This document shows, in pieces, positions 35,801 through 40,829 of a DNA stretch of 64,000 nt (within the stretch, counting starts at the first letter, position 1; the number at the start of each line of letters is the position of its first letter). Location: NCBI RefSeq assembly GCF_902459465.1, contig NC_047078.1, positions 2,713,691 to 2,777,690 on the forward strand. Direction: 5' to 3'. The notes below the pieces were generated by a model. The model had not been told where the DNA came from, made no database searches, and worked only from the letters and a program-made list of their open reading frames with translations. This DNA comes from Asterias rubens (lineage: Eukaryota; Echinodermata; Asteroidea; Forcipulatida; Asteriidae). The position numbers and the translations under genes are program-made.

Positions 35801-38800
35801 ATTTTGTTCAAAGAATTCAGGAAAGTGCGGAGTATACAGGGTGAGACCAAAGTTAATATTCTTTATTAAGATTAAAGATTAAAAATATTTATTGTCATGA
35901 TAAAAAACATGAAATTTGTCTTCCCTGTGTAAAGGAGACTACATTACATACAAGAAAGGCATAGCAACAATAGACAACAAGAATAGAATTATCCCTGGTG
36001 CAAGTCTAATATATTTCAAAGTTAGTGGCCTTTATGTAACACCCAAGCAGATCCTTGCCATTTGATTGGAGGATTGTCCGTCACGTGATAGCAAATAAAA
36101 GTGCCATTGCACGCTGGGTCACTCACCGTGCTTTTTCGTTCCATCCGAAAAGTACTATTGCACGCTGCCAGCATGCAATAGTACTTTTCGGATGGAACGA
36201 AAAAGCTGAGTAAACACATATCACTGCGTGCGCGTGTCTTTGGTAACGCAGCAGTGTTACTGCAAGGTAGTAAAATTACTTAACATTCGGCTTCTACAAT
36301 TAAAAATTGCAGGCCTACGTTTTGTTTGTTTTGAAAGTTGTATCTTTTAATCAAAATGACAAAGATCTACTTGGATGTTATATAAAACAAATAATGAATG
36401 TTTTTCATTCGTGCAATGGTGCGAAATGTTCATTCGTTGAAAGCTGGAATGTTCCATTCAACTCGGCTCCGCCTCGTTGAATAGAACATTCCATCTTTCA
36501 ACTCATGAACATATTCGCACCATTGCACTCATAAACATTCATTATGTGTATAATAACTCATGTTTCGACCCTAAAGCAGACTCTTGCTCAAAGAAAGCCT
36601 TTAAACAAGACGGACTCTGCTTGGGCCAGAATGTCAGGCCACTGACTATATATATGTTTTTTTGCATTAATAATAATAAGTGGCTTCCTATATAGCGCTC
36701 AAATACGTCACTCAGTGACGCTCATGGTGCTCAAACATTCAGTGTTTTCCCTGTATTAGTGTCAGCTACACCCAACCTCTTCTCAAAACTTATCTTATCT
36801 CACAGGTTTTCACTGACAATAGTTTGTATTCTTTCTTTTGTTTTGTTTTGTTTTTTGGTTTTTGCCCCTTGAACACCCAGCAGGGTGGATGTGCGCATTA
36901 CGAAGTCTTTATTATTATTATTACCACATAACCTTCAAATGATCTTTGTGGAAGTTCAAGCTCTGTTTTCTGTTATCGTTTTTCCCAGCCATCCTGACGA
37001 CCCCGGCAGCATTAAATATCACCGTCAATCCCCGTAGTCGCATTGCCCAGGTGAAGTGGAGCATCATCGCCAATGGAGGCTATCGTGTAACCAGTTTCAA
37101 TGTGGAGTATCGGCAGATTAAACCAGACGTCACTGTTTGGACTGTCTATGAAAATGTCCCAGCAAATCAGGTATTTAAAGAAACAAACAAAAATTATCAC
37201 CATCAGTAGAAAGAGTTTAAGCAGGCAATAAGAGAATCTGAAATAAATAGGTAGTGTCTCGGTTATTAGTAGCGATAATTGTAACCCTCCATTTTCCTGA
37301 CAGTCACAGACCGAAAAGTTCTGATACAGTCTGTGTAATAATCCACGTAATAACTCATGTGCAATTTCAACCATTTTTGTCGTACTAGTTACCAGATTTG
37401 CAAAACTTTTACCTCTTCCAAAAATCATGACGGACATTCTATTGAAAGAACACAGATTTGATCTCTAATGTGTAATGAATTCATGTAGAAAATTAAAAAC
37501 ATCTTTGAGAAAATAATATTTGGTAAAAAAAAAAAAAAAAAAAAGTAGTTTATTAAGAATTTGAGATTGATCAAGTATCGACTCTGGGGAAAGTTATGAA
37601 TTAGAAATTGAGAACTTTGCAAGAAAAATAAGCATGAAGGTATTCACAAAATGAAAATGACTTTGAAAAGATACATTTTATATAAACAATAGTTTCTTAG
37701 AAAAGGAGCAGTTTTTTTATCAAAAAACTACTTTCAAGACCACTGTGTGACTGTACGTGAAATTATAAACTCTCACCCAGTGACTACCTGCATACACAAG
37801 CTCTCCATAGATACAGAGAGGTAGTTTTTATTGTTATTTTTTGATGATAATTTTGTGTAGTAGTTTTTTATTGTAGATTGTTCAGGTAATTTTTTGATAA
37901 TAATTTGTTGATGGTAATTTCAGAGGACATTGGGAATCAAAGAGCTTAATTCTGAAGCTTCGTATGAGGTCAAAGTATGGGCCAACAACCAGCTTGGTAA
38001 AGGAGAGGTTTCTACAATAGAGTTCAAAACTGAAGCACCTGGTGAGATCTCAACTTGTTCTTCTCTTTTATGAAAATAAGGCATGATATTCTTACAACTC
38101 AAGTCTGATTTACAATTTTGTTTTGCCCCACATCTTAAACTGAAAATTCCTTCCTTGTCTTCTCTCCATGGTGTTCTTGGCTAAGGCTTTTTTTTCGTTT
38201 TTTCCCCTCCTAGCAACGGTAGTATACACGATAACAAAAGGAAACAAGGCTACACACAACAAATAGTGTAATTTTAAACTCTTGATGACGTTTATTTTAT
38301 TTTTATGCCTTTAATAGATTTTAATAATTAAATTTCTTAACTTGAAATAAAAATAAAAATACCCAGGGGGTCGACCGTATTCTTAGGGTAGGTCGGGTTA
38401 CGCCAACATATATATATATTTTTTTTGCCTAAGGTACAGTGATTAAGTTTGCTTTTGTGAGAGTCATATCAAGAAGGTAATAACTTCATTTGTTACAGGC
38501 TAGTCAAGCTTTATTCAAGATGATAAAAGAATAGTGACTTTCATGTGAGCAGCCGTGTTTTAGGGTGTTAATAGGGAAGTAAACATAATTATTATTTTTT
38601 TTTGTCAGAAGCTGGAGGTGGAGGAATCTTGGAGCTGTCCATGACACAGTTGATCATCATTGCCGTCATCATCGTAGCTGCTTTTGGAATGCTAGTGGCA
38701 ATTATCTGCGTCATTGCAGCTAGACGACGCAGCTCTAATCCAACAAGTAAGACTGAAAACGATGGGGTTGATTAAAGATTTTCTTTTAATAGATGTTTAA

Positions 38801-40021
38801 CTTTGTAATCTTGATGGTATAGTGGTGAGACACCAGAGCCCAACGTGACGGCTCTCTATTTATCGTGAGCAAAGAATCAGCGCTTGCAGAAGCTCGGAAT
38901 TCCGCACTTATGTGTAGCATATTTCACGGTTTGAAACCCTACTATTTATAACTAGAAAAGTTGGGAGTACACCCATCGTGATTATCGTGTAGATGGCCGG
39001 TCCTACATGTACTTGCCGTCAACTTGCATCAAGTGCCGTCAACTCAACCACAACACCGCAGATGGCAGATATGGATTAGTCATGACCCAAGACGTCAGCG
39101 ATCAATTTACACGAAGCACTTTACATAATACACAATGCGATACCGATGATTGACATCTTGGGCCAAGACTATTCCATATTAAGGAAAGCCCCCTCTGTTG
39201 TCAATGTTGTACGCACTCTGTGAAAAAGAAAGATGGCAGCTGACGGTTTTGCTGCTTCGAGTACACCCATGTGTAAATCTGTTTTGGGAAGAGTGTTGTC
39301 TCTGAGAAGAGCCGTTGTGGTCTCAACGTTTGGAACTGTGTGGTTGTCTTTGAGAGATTGAAGCGGAGTATACTGCTCAGAACATCAAGACCACACTGGC
39401 TCTTTTTAGAGCCAACACTTCTTTCAAAAGAGATTTACACATGATTATGCCCACTAGCATCAGAGAGCTGTTGATAGTATAAAACATTAAGGGAAATGAC
39501 TCCCTCTGAAGTAGGATAGATTTTGAGAAAGAGGTAATTTCTCACAAAAATTATAAAAGACTTCTAGTCAGAAGTCTTTTATTCCTATCTGAAAGCACAC
39601 AAATTCATCCAACAAGGGTGTTTTTTCTCTCATCATTTTTTCTCTCATCATTTTCTCGCAACTTCGATGACCAAATTTTCACAGGCTTTTTATTTTATGC
39701 CTATGTTGGGAGTGAAAAGACTGGTCTGTGACAATAACCAAAGGTATACCTCCCCTTTAAATAAAAAGTACAATACCTTAATGGCTGATGCTGTCTTTCA
39801 CTTTGTTCTCTTCTGACATGTCTGATCAAACAGGCGGAGAGGATAACCAAGCCCTGGTCCATAACCAGCAGGATTCCTCATCCCACAGCAACCCCGCCTA
39901 CATGCAGGGCGGGACCAGCGACAGGCCCCAGAAGGACATGGAACTCAAGGAGGTCAGGCAGAATGAGAGCAGCGGTGGTGCGCAGAACGGCAAGTCCAAG
40001 AAAGAGACCACGACAACGTAG
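14782..40021 (+). CDS. Ig/FN3 transmembrane cell-adhesion-type receptor, 17 exons, 838 aa
   Basis: Exons: 14782-14857, 17286-17431, 19808-19967, 22150-22329, 24202-24294, 24614-24810, 26732-26909, 27801-27925, 28688-28844, 29801-29963, 31867-32012, 34522-34673, 35540-35657, 36989-37170, 37924-38041, 38609-38746, 39834-40021. They sum to 2517 nt with every phase matching. Protein order: signal peptide 1-25; Ig1 27-127; Ig2 128-218; a Ser-Thr-Gly repeat 219-246; Ig3 to 343; Ig4 to 437; Ig5 to 540; Ig6 to 630; FN3 631-730; membrane helix 745-768 with an RRR stop-transfer; tail 769-838 with NPAY at 796-799. The architecture suggests a cell-surface adhesion or guidance receptor (NCAM, L1, MDGA and fasciclin-like proteins share parts of it). 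Six Ig plus one FN3 with a short tail matches none exactly, so no symbol is given. Ig2-Ig6 have the B-strand Cys, core Trp and YxC motif; Ig1 lacks the second Cys. Every domain is coded by two exons between phase-1 introns. Confidence 0.93.
14858..17285 (+). other. Ig receptor intron 1
   Basis: About 2.4 kb, AT-rich. A fragment of a dispersed repeat lies at about 16895-16990 (AAAGGCTTATAAT on both sides of a GGTCCAAACCGGACC palindrome). Homopolymer C and A runs lie near 16857-16880. I see nothing else. Confidence 0.5.
17286..17431 (+). CDS. Ig receptor exon 2: first half of Ig1
   Basis: Phase 1 in, phase 0 out. Carries the B-strand Cys (SMICPV) and core Trp (FEWFY) of Ig1, and one N-glycosylation sequon (NVS). 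Confidence 0.9.
17484..17870 (+). repeat. 75-76-bp minisatellite, about five units
   Basis: Units begin TTTGGTTTGCGGTAACACCA and contain TACTTGCCAGGTAGAG. The TTTGG positions are near 17484, 17559, 17634, 17710 and 17786, giving spacing of 75, 75, 76 and 76. The first three units keep an open frame (75 is a multiple of 3), which explains the repeated open frames on both strands. Confidence 0.92.
17871..18130. repeat. Retroelement-like terminal fragment
   Basis: The block TCTCAACGTTTCGACTAGCT, followed by CTCTAGTCATCGTCAGGAG, resembles blocks at 39330-39350 and 58290-58340 (TCAACTCGACGTTTCAATCA, then CTCTGATCTTCTTC). I suspect Penelope-like element ends; this is inference from the repeated pattern. 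Confidence 0.4.
18131..19807 (+). other. Ig receptor intron 2, remaining part
   Basis: AT-rich with long T runs at 18990 and 19784-19801, the latter serving as the pyrimidine tract of the exon 3 acceptor. No gene or structured repeat recognised. Confidence 0.45.
19808..19967 (+). CDS. Ig receptor exon 3: second half of Ig1
   Basis: Phase 0 in, phase 1 out. Encodes DSGVFTAIATD where the usual DxGxYxCxAxN motif is expected, so the conserved Tyr is Phe and the Cys is Ala. A Cys appears later in GNCTF. Four NxS/T sequons are visible. Confidence 0.9.
20050..20300. mobile_element. ~250-bp fold-back element
   Basis: CTTTTCCCGGATAACTTG at the left pairs with CAAGTTATCCGGGAAAAG at 20269-20286. The arms extend further with mismatches. 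It lies in intron 3. Confidence 0.7.
20604..20893 (-). repeat. tRNA-derived SINE
   Basis: On the minus strand a tRNA-like head (GATAGCTCAGTTGGTATAGC and TCGTTGGTTGGAATCC) precedes a body also found at 54543-54836. The forward copy near 34757 has the same head. Confidence 0.75.
21205..21443. mobile_element. GGGCCCAAT-family MITE
   Basis: Left GGGCCCAATTTCATAGAGCT, then GCTAAGCACAA; right GCTTAGCAGTTCTATGAAAT. The body has GGATTACCAACAAATTTTCC, as in 26949-27174. Confidence 0.75.
21737..22118. mobile_element. TTAA fold-back MITE, family F
   Basis: TTAA at both edges. Long central arms (GCTGAGGTGCTGTAGTTTTT against AAAAACTACAGCACCTCAGC, 21848-22000) extend through CATGAAAATA / TATTTTCATG. It ends 31 bp before exon 4. 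Confidence 0.82.
22150..22329 (+). CDS. Ig receptor exon 4: first two thirds of Ig2
   Basis: Phase 1 in and out, 60 codons. Has VLTCPY (B-strand Cys) and VTWLKDG (core Trp). The internal intron lies later in the domain than in Ig1, Ig3, Ig4 and Ig6. Confidence 0.92.
22360..22520. mobile_element. Dispersed repeat with CTAACTTAGGATTAATC, copy 1
   Basis: Shares CCTAACTTAGGATTAATCTT, GACGGGTTACTCATC and GCATTTTGTGAAAT-type blocks with 23980-24135 in the same intron. The ends are roughly inverted (CACAAAACTCTTCCTAA / GCATTTTGTG). Confidence 0.65.
22531..22920. mobile_element. TTAA MITE, family D, full copy
   Basis: TTAAAGGAACACGTTGCCTT to AAGGCAACGTGTTCCTTTAA. A near-perfect central palindrome spans about 22693-22757 (CTAACACGGTCGGCCATTTA and its complement). 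It lies in intron 4. Confidence 0.92.
23238..23618 (+). mobile_element. TTAA MITE, family B
   Basis: TTAAAGGGAAGGTACTCGTT at left and GTGTACCTTTCCTTTAA at right. The central palindrome is built from AAAAGACTTCCAG and CAGAAGTCTTTT. Confidence 0.88.
23615..23978 (+). mobile_element. TTAA-type MITE, diverged B/A-like copy abutting the previous one
   Basis: CTGGACATGTTTGGTAATTA, CGACTCCCTCTGAAGTAA and AATTACCAAAGTTGTCC follow the common backbone. The ends are decayed. It begins within a few bases of the previous element, so two insertions share an edge. Confidence 0.7.
23980..24135. mobile_element. Dispersed repeat with CTAGGATTAATC, copy 2
   Basis: Same blocks as 22360-22520 (CCTAGGATTAATCTTAGG and GGATTAATTCTAACGTTTTG). 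It ends 67 bp before exon 5. Confidence 0.6.
24202..24294 (+). CDS. Ig receptor exon 5: end of Ig2
   Basis: Phase 1 in and out, 31 codons, with the canonical DKGSYQCRASNTYG F-strand motif. Confidence 0.93.
24614..24694 (+). repeat. 9-bp coding minisatellite, nine units
   Basis: Nine exact copies of GGTCAACAG start at the exon 6 boundary, with a tenth partial copy (GGTCAA). Nine bases is three codons, so copy-number changes keep the frame. Exactness of the copies implies recent expansion. Confidence 0.97.
24614..24810 (+). CDS. Ig receptor exon 6: Ser-Thr-Gly repeat plus first half of Ig3
   Basis: Phase 1 in, phase 0 out. The first nine codon triplets repeat Gly-Ser-Thr, forming a low-complexity linker between Ig2 and Ig3. 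Ig3 then starts with SMKFLVTPDSVSIF, ATLTCSV (Cys) and VEWTK (Trp). The repeat units themselves contain splice acceptor sequences, so the true 5' edge of this exon may vary in 9-nt steps. Confidence 0.88.
24851..25254 (+). mobile_element. TTAA MITE, family A
   Basis: TTAAAGGCAGTGGACACTAT to ATAGTGTCCAGTGTCTTTAA, with the GACCTCA/TGAGGTC centre. Starts 41 bp after the exon 6 donor. Confidence 0.9.
25484..25735 (+). repeat. Two-unit tandem duplication, 126-bp period
   Basis: GGCGATATACCAACTGACGG at 25495 recurs at 25621. The two units differ at one visible site (AAATGATTG versus AAATTATTG). The near identity points to a recent duplication within intron 6. Confidence 0.95.
25801..26120 (-). mobile_element. 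TTAA MITE, family B
   Basis: TTAAAGGGAAGGTACACGTT to CGTGTACCTTCCCTTTAA. The body is inverted relative to 23238-23618, and the right arm of the central palindrome is partly lost. Confidence 0.88.
26426..26620 (+). repeat. Dispersed repeat, copy 1
   Basis: CCCAATTCACCTGGCGTCAT, CTTGGATGCGCCAT, GGTGGGCAATGTCACT and GTGTGTGACG blocks recur in order at 57170-57330 in the ABC gene. Confidence 0.75.
26732..26909 (+). CDS. Ig receptor exon 7: second half of Ig3
   Basis: Phase 0 in, phase 1 out, with DDRGTYSCSARN and VVIYG at the domain end. Confidence 0.92.
26949..27174. mobile_element. GGGCCCAAT-family MITE
   Basis: Left CCCAGTTTCATAGAGCTGCT, right TAGCAGCTCTATGCAATTGG, then GCCC. Body GGATTACCAACCAAATTTCC as at 21205. 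Starts about 40 bp after the exon 7 donor. Confidence 0.75.
27275..27660. mobile_element. TTAA-type MITE, family E
   Basis: TTAAAGGAACAGTACATAAT at left and TGTAATGTTCCTCTAA at right. ACAAACCTGTAGAAGTTTGA is a diverged form of the core shared by the other TTAA families. Confidence 0.65.
27801..27925 (+). CDS. Ig receptor exon 8: first half of Ig4
   Basis: Phase 1 in, phase 0 out. MTLLCRATALP carries the first Cys and FTWYKDD the core Trp. Confidence 0.92.
27949..28183 (+). repeat. Window-start repeat copy plus family A right-half fragment
   Basis: 27949-28004 matches the first bases of the window. From about 28032, TCTTTCTAAAAAAACTACGC and CAACAGCTCTCCATTACTGG match the right half of family A without its left end. 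Confidence 0.6.
28240..28306. repeat. Hairpin-forming inverted repeat
   Basis: GAGGCCTGGTTCTTGATAAT pairs with ATTATCAAGAACCAGGCCT across a loop of about 25 bases. Intronic, function unknown. Confidence 0.8.
28688..28844 (+). CDS. Ig receptor exon 9: second half of Ig4
   Basis: Phase 0 in, phase 1 out. SDAGLYQCRAVNEVGEAFS is a textbook F/G-strand motif. Confidence 0.93.
29200..29328 (+). repeat. tRNA-derived SINE, interrupted
   Basis: A B-box-like GTGGGTTAAATCCCACC is followed by the body of the 10578 family. Its tail resumes after the MITE at about 29698 (CCTACATCAATGTAAGG, then TAAACAC). Confidence 0.6.
29326..29697 (+). mobile_element. TTAA MITE, family B, inserted in a SINE
   Basis: TTAAAGGGAAGGTACACGTT to GTTCCTTCCCTTGAA. 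The centre has GACTTCTAGCTAGAAGTC. Ends about 100 bp upstream of exon 10. Confidence 0.88.
29801..29963 (+). CDS. Ig receptor exon 10: first half of Ig5
   Basis: Phase 1 in, phase 2 out. AQMDCSVAG and IEWRKNG give Cys and Trp. An extra Cys follows in TTTCTES. The phase-2 internal intron is unique in this gene. Confidence 0.9.
29978..30870 (+). repeat. Three related GGGCCCAAT-family copies in a row, one split by a MITE
   Basis: The blocks GCACAAACAAA, CTTGCTTAGCAAAAA, CCAGAATACCAT and ATTTCTTGCTT recur with about 200-bp spacing (30510, 30707). The first copy is interrupted by the family A MITE at 30061-30442. Confidence 0.65.
30061..30442 (-). mobile_element. TTAA MITE, family A, nested
   Basis: TTAAAAGACACTAGACATTA to TAGTGTCCACTGCCTTTA, with the TCCTCAAATTCTAATTCTGA centre. 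Orientation is opposite to 3616. Confidence 0.85.
31076..31820. mobile_element. MITE with CCCAACTTTGG termini, split by a nested MITE
   Basis: TTACCCAACTTTGGTGTAC at left and CCAAAGTTGGGTAA at right. The interior is rich in GTGCACC/GGTGCAC words. Family D at 31285-31629 sits inside. The element ends 46 bp before exon 11. Confidence 0.85.
31285..31629. mobile_element. TTAA MITE, family D, nested
   Basis: TTAAAGGAACACGTTGCCTT to CACCGTGTTCCTTTAA. The outer element's sequence continues on both sides. Confidence 0.92.
31867..32012 (+). CDS. Ig receptor exon 11: second half of Ig5
   Basis: Phase 2 in, phase 1 out. NSLCTGTFRVG adds an extra Cys before the canonical DEGLYSCVAS motif, probably pairing with the extra Cys of exon 10. 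Confidence 0.92.
32059..32433 (+). mobile_element. TTAA MITE, family B
   Basis: The left end is decayed (GAAAGGAAAGGTGACATG), the right end intact (ACGTGTACCTTCCCTTTAA). The centre is GACTTTTAGCTAGAAGTC. Starts about 47 bp after exon 11. Confidence 0.85.
32983..33033 (+). repeat. 15-bp tandem repeat, three and a half units
   Basis: TAGGCTTCCTAAACC is repeated in direct tandem. Intronic. Confidence 0.93.
33400..33743 (-). mobile_element. TTAA MITE, family C
   Basis: TTAAAGCCATTGGACACTTT to TGTATAATGGCTTTAA. The centre is AATTCTCGACATCGAGAATT. The body orientation is opposite to 11984-12357. Confidence 0.88.
33887..34165. mobile_element. Possible further TTAA element
   Basis: Starts TTAAAGGAATGGTACGGCTT and contains CAGCCGTTTAAAACCG-type inverted words. 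The right end could not be fixed. Confidence 0.35.
34522..34673 (+). CDS. Ig receptor exon 12: first half of Ig6
   Basis: Phase 1 in, phase 0 out. LTVRCQATGVPTPKIEWLRHG gives Cys and Trp in the I-set pattern when read as LTVRCQATG and PKIEWLRHG. Confidence 0.93.
34757..34845 (+). repeat. tRNA-derived SINE head
   Basis: TACCTCAGTTGGTAGAGTGC (A box) and GTCGTTGGTTCGAATCCCAC (B box) resemble a tRNA. A CTAGTCAATT tail follows, as in the minus-strand copies at 20604 and 54543. No mature tRNA fold is completed. Confidence 0.7.
35240..35368 (-). mobile_element. TTAA MITE, family C, deleted copy
   Basis: TTAAAGCCATTGGACACTTT joins directly to the opposite end (CTTTCACCATTACCTTCTGT through GTGTATAATGGCTTTA). 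About two thirds of the element is lost. Confidence 0.8.
35540..35657 (+). CDS. Ig receptor exon 13: second half of Ig6
   Basis: Phase 0 in, phase 1 out, with ADAGRYTCVASNKAGE. Confidence 0.93.
35750..35845 (+). repeat. tRNA-derived SINE fragment
   Basis: GTGGGTTCAAATCTCACC followed by GAAAGTGCGGAGTATACAGG, as in the 10578 family. Confidence 0.6.
36029..36562 (-). mobile_element. ~530-bp composite palindromic element, copy 2
   Basis: Reverse-complement copy of 9989-10518 with the same two internal fold-backs. One arm is TTTTTCGTTCCATCCGAAAA near 36134. Confidence 0.82.
36668..36925 (-). repeat. Retroelement 3'-end-like repeat with ATT tails
   Basis: TAATAATAATAAGTGGCTTC and ATATAGCGCTCAAATACGTC resemble the ATT-tailed 3' ends of SINE/LINE copies elsewhere in the window. 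A second ATTATTATTATTACC run closes the region. Confidence 0.4.
36989..37170 (+). CDS. Ig receptor exon 14: first half of FN3
   Basis: Phase 1 in, phase 0 out. VKWSIIANGG and FNVEYRQ are FN3 B- and C-strand patterns (conserved Trp and Tyr). Confidence 0.92.
37924..38041 (+). CDS. Ig receptor exon 15: second half of FN3
   Basis: Phase 0 in, phase 1 out. LNSEASYEVKVWANNQLGKG matches the FN3 F/G-strand pattern (YEVKVWANNQLG). Confidence 0.92.
38042..38608 (+). other. Ig receptor intron 15
   Basis: AT-rich, with a short TATATATA run near 38410. No structured repeat recognised. Confidence 0.5.
38609..38746 (+). CDS. Ig receptor exon 16: membrane helix
   Basis: Phase 1 in and out. A GGGG juxtamembrane linker, a 24-residue hydrophobic helix (LIIIAVIIVAAFGMLVAIIC and on) and an ARRR stop-transfer orient the protein as type I. 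Confidence 0.94.
38747..39833 (+). other. Ig receptor intron 16 with repeat fragments
   Basis: 38838-38935 resembles the GGGCCCAAT family (GAGCCCAACGTGACGGCTCT). 39270-39440 has CATGTGTAAATCTGTTTT against AAAGAGATTTACACATG arms around a TCTCAACGTTTGGAAC block (Penelope-like pattern). A truncated family B MITE follows at about 39450-39762. Confidence 0.5.
39450..39762 (+). mobile_element. TTAA MITE, family B, left-truncated
   Basis: Begins inside the element (ATCAGAGAGCTGTTGATAGT) and ends ATACCTCCCCTTTAA. The centre is AGACTTCTAGTCAGAAGTCT. CTCTCATCATTTT is duplicated. Confidence 0.82.
39834..40021 (+). CDS. Ig receptor exon 17: cytoplasmic tail and stop
   Basis: Phase 1 in, 62 codons to TAG. 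The tail has HSNPAYMQ (NPxY type, possible clathrin-adaptor or phosphotyrosine-binding site) and is otherwise hydrophilic with KSKKETTTT at the end. No kinase or PDZ-type C-terminus. Confidence 0.93.
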
Positions 40022-40343
40022 AGTGAACGTAAGCTGCTTGGCTCAATCGCCAAAGAATCTTGTGCCATTATCCACACCTGGTTCGGACCCTTTAGGTAAT
40101 TTAACACTAAGCAATTAACAGGCAACCAGTTCCAGGCAACCCCCATGAAGAAAGTCTCTTCACCTTTGAATATTCCCGTATTATTCTTGCCTAATACATG
40201 TCGTAGCTCATTTGGTGGAGGATCTTCCCAGAGTGCCAGGGGTCTTGGGTTCAATTCCCAATGAGGACCGTTTGATTTTTCTCTCATCCCATGTTTGGGT
40301 ATTCACTTCTATGGTGATTAGTCACCTTACCTTACCAAATAAA
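40022..40343 (+). other. Probable 3' UTR of the Ig receptor
   Basis: Follows the stop codon. Includes a tRNA-derived fragment (GTAGCTCATTTGGTGGAGGA, then GGGTTCAATTCCC) at about 40199-40262. AATAAA at 40338-40343 is the first good poly(A) signal. Confidence 0.5.
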
Positions 40344-40829
40344 TATTGTGTGAATATTTATTATTCTTGGGAATCAAAAGACAATGTTTAACAACAAAAG
40401 TTAATGTCTGCTACTGTATCGAAGTGGTCCTGTAGCATGCACTGTAACTGGTTGCCTCCAAGTTGCCTCGTGTGATTTTTAGTTTGTATAGTGCAGTAAT
40501 TATATGGAGGCATTTAACCTCCGCATGACGTGAAGCTAAATCATGATGACTGTGAGAGTAAAACACTTATGTTGGTCTTCTGTAGTTGGTTTTAAACTTT
40601 TTAACATCTCACTGCCAACAATATCTGCCAGTTACCCGAACCCTAAGAACCCTTATTCATACCTTTATGCTTACGAATCCTTATCCTTAGTACTTTTTTC
40701 ATACCCTTATCCTAACCGATCCTTACATTTAGTATCCCTTTTCATTCCCTTATCCTTACAAACCCTTGCCCTTATGTGTGAAAAAAATGTTGTACAATAC
40801 TCCTTGTGGATTTTCAAATTTTTGGCCCT

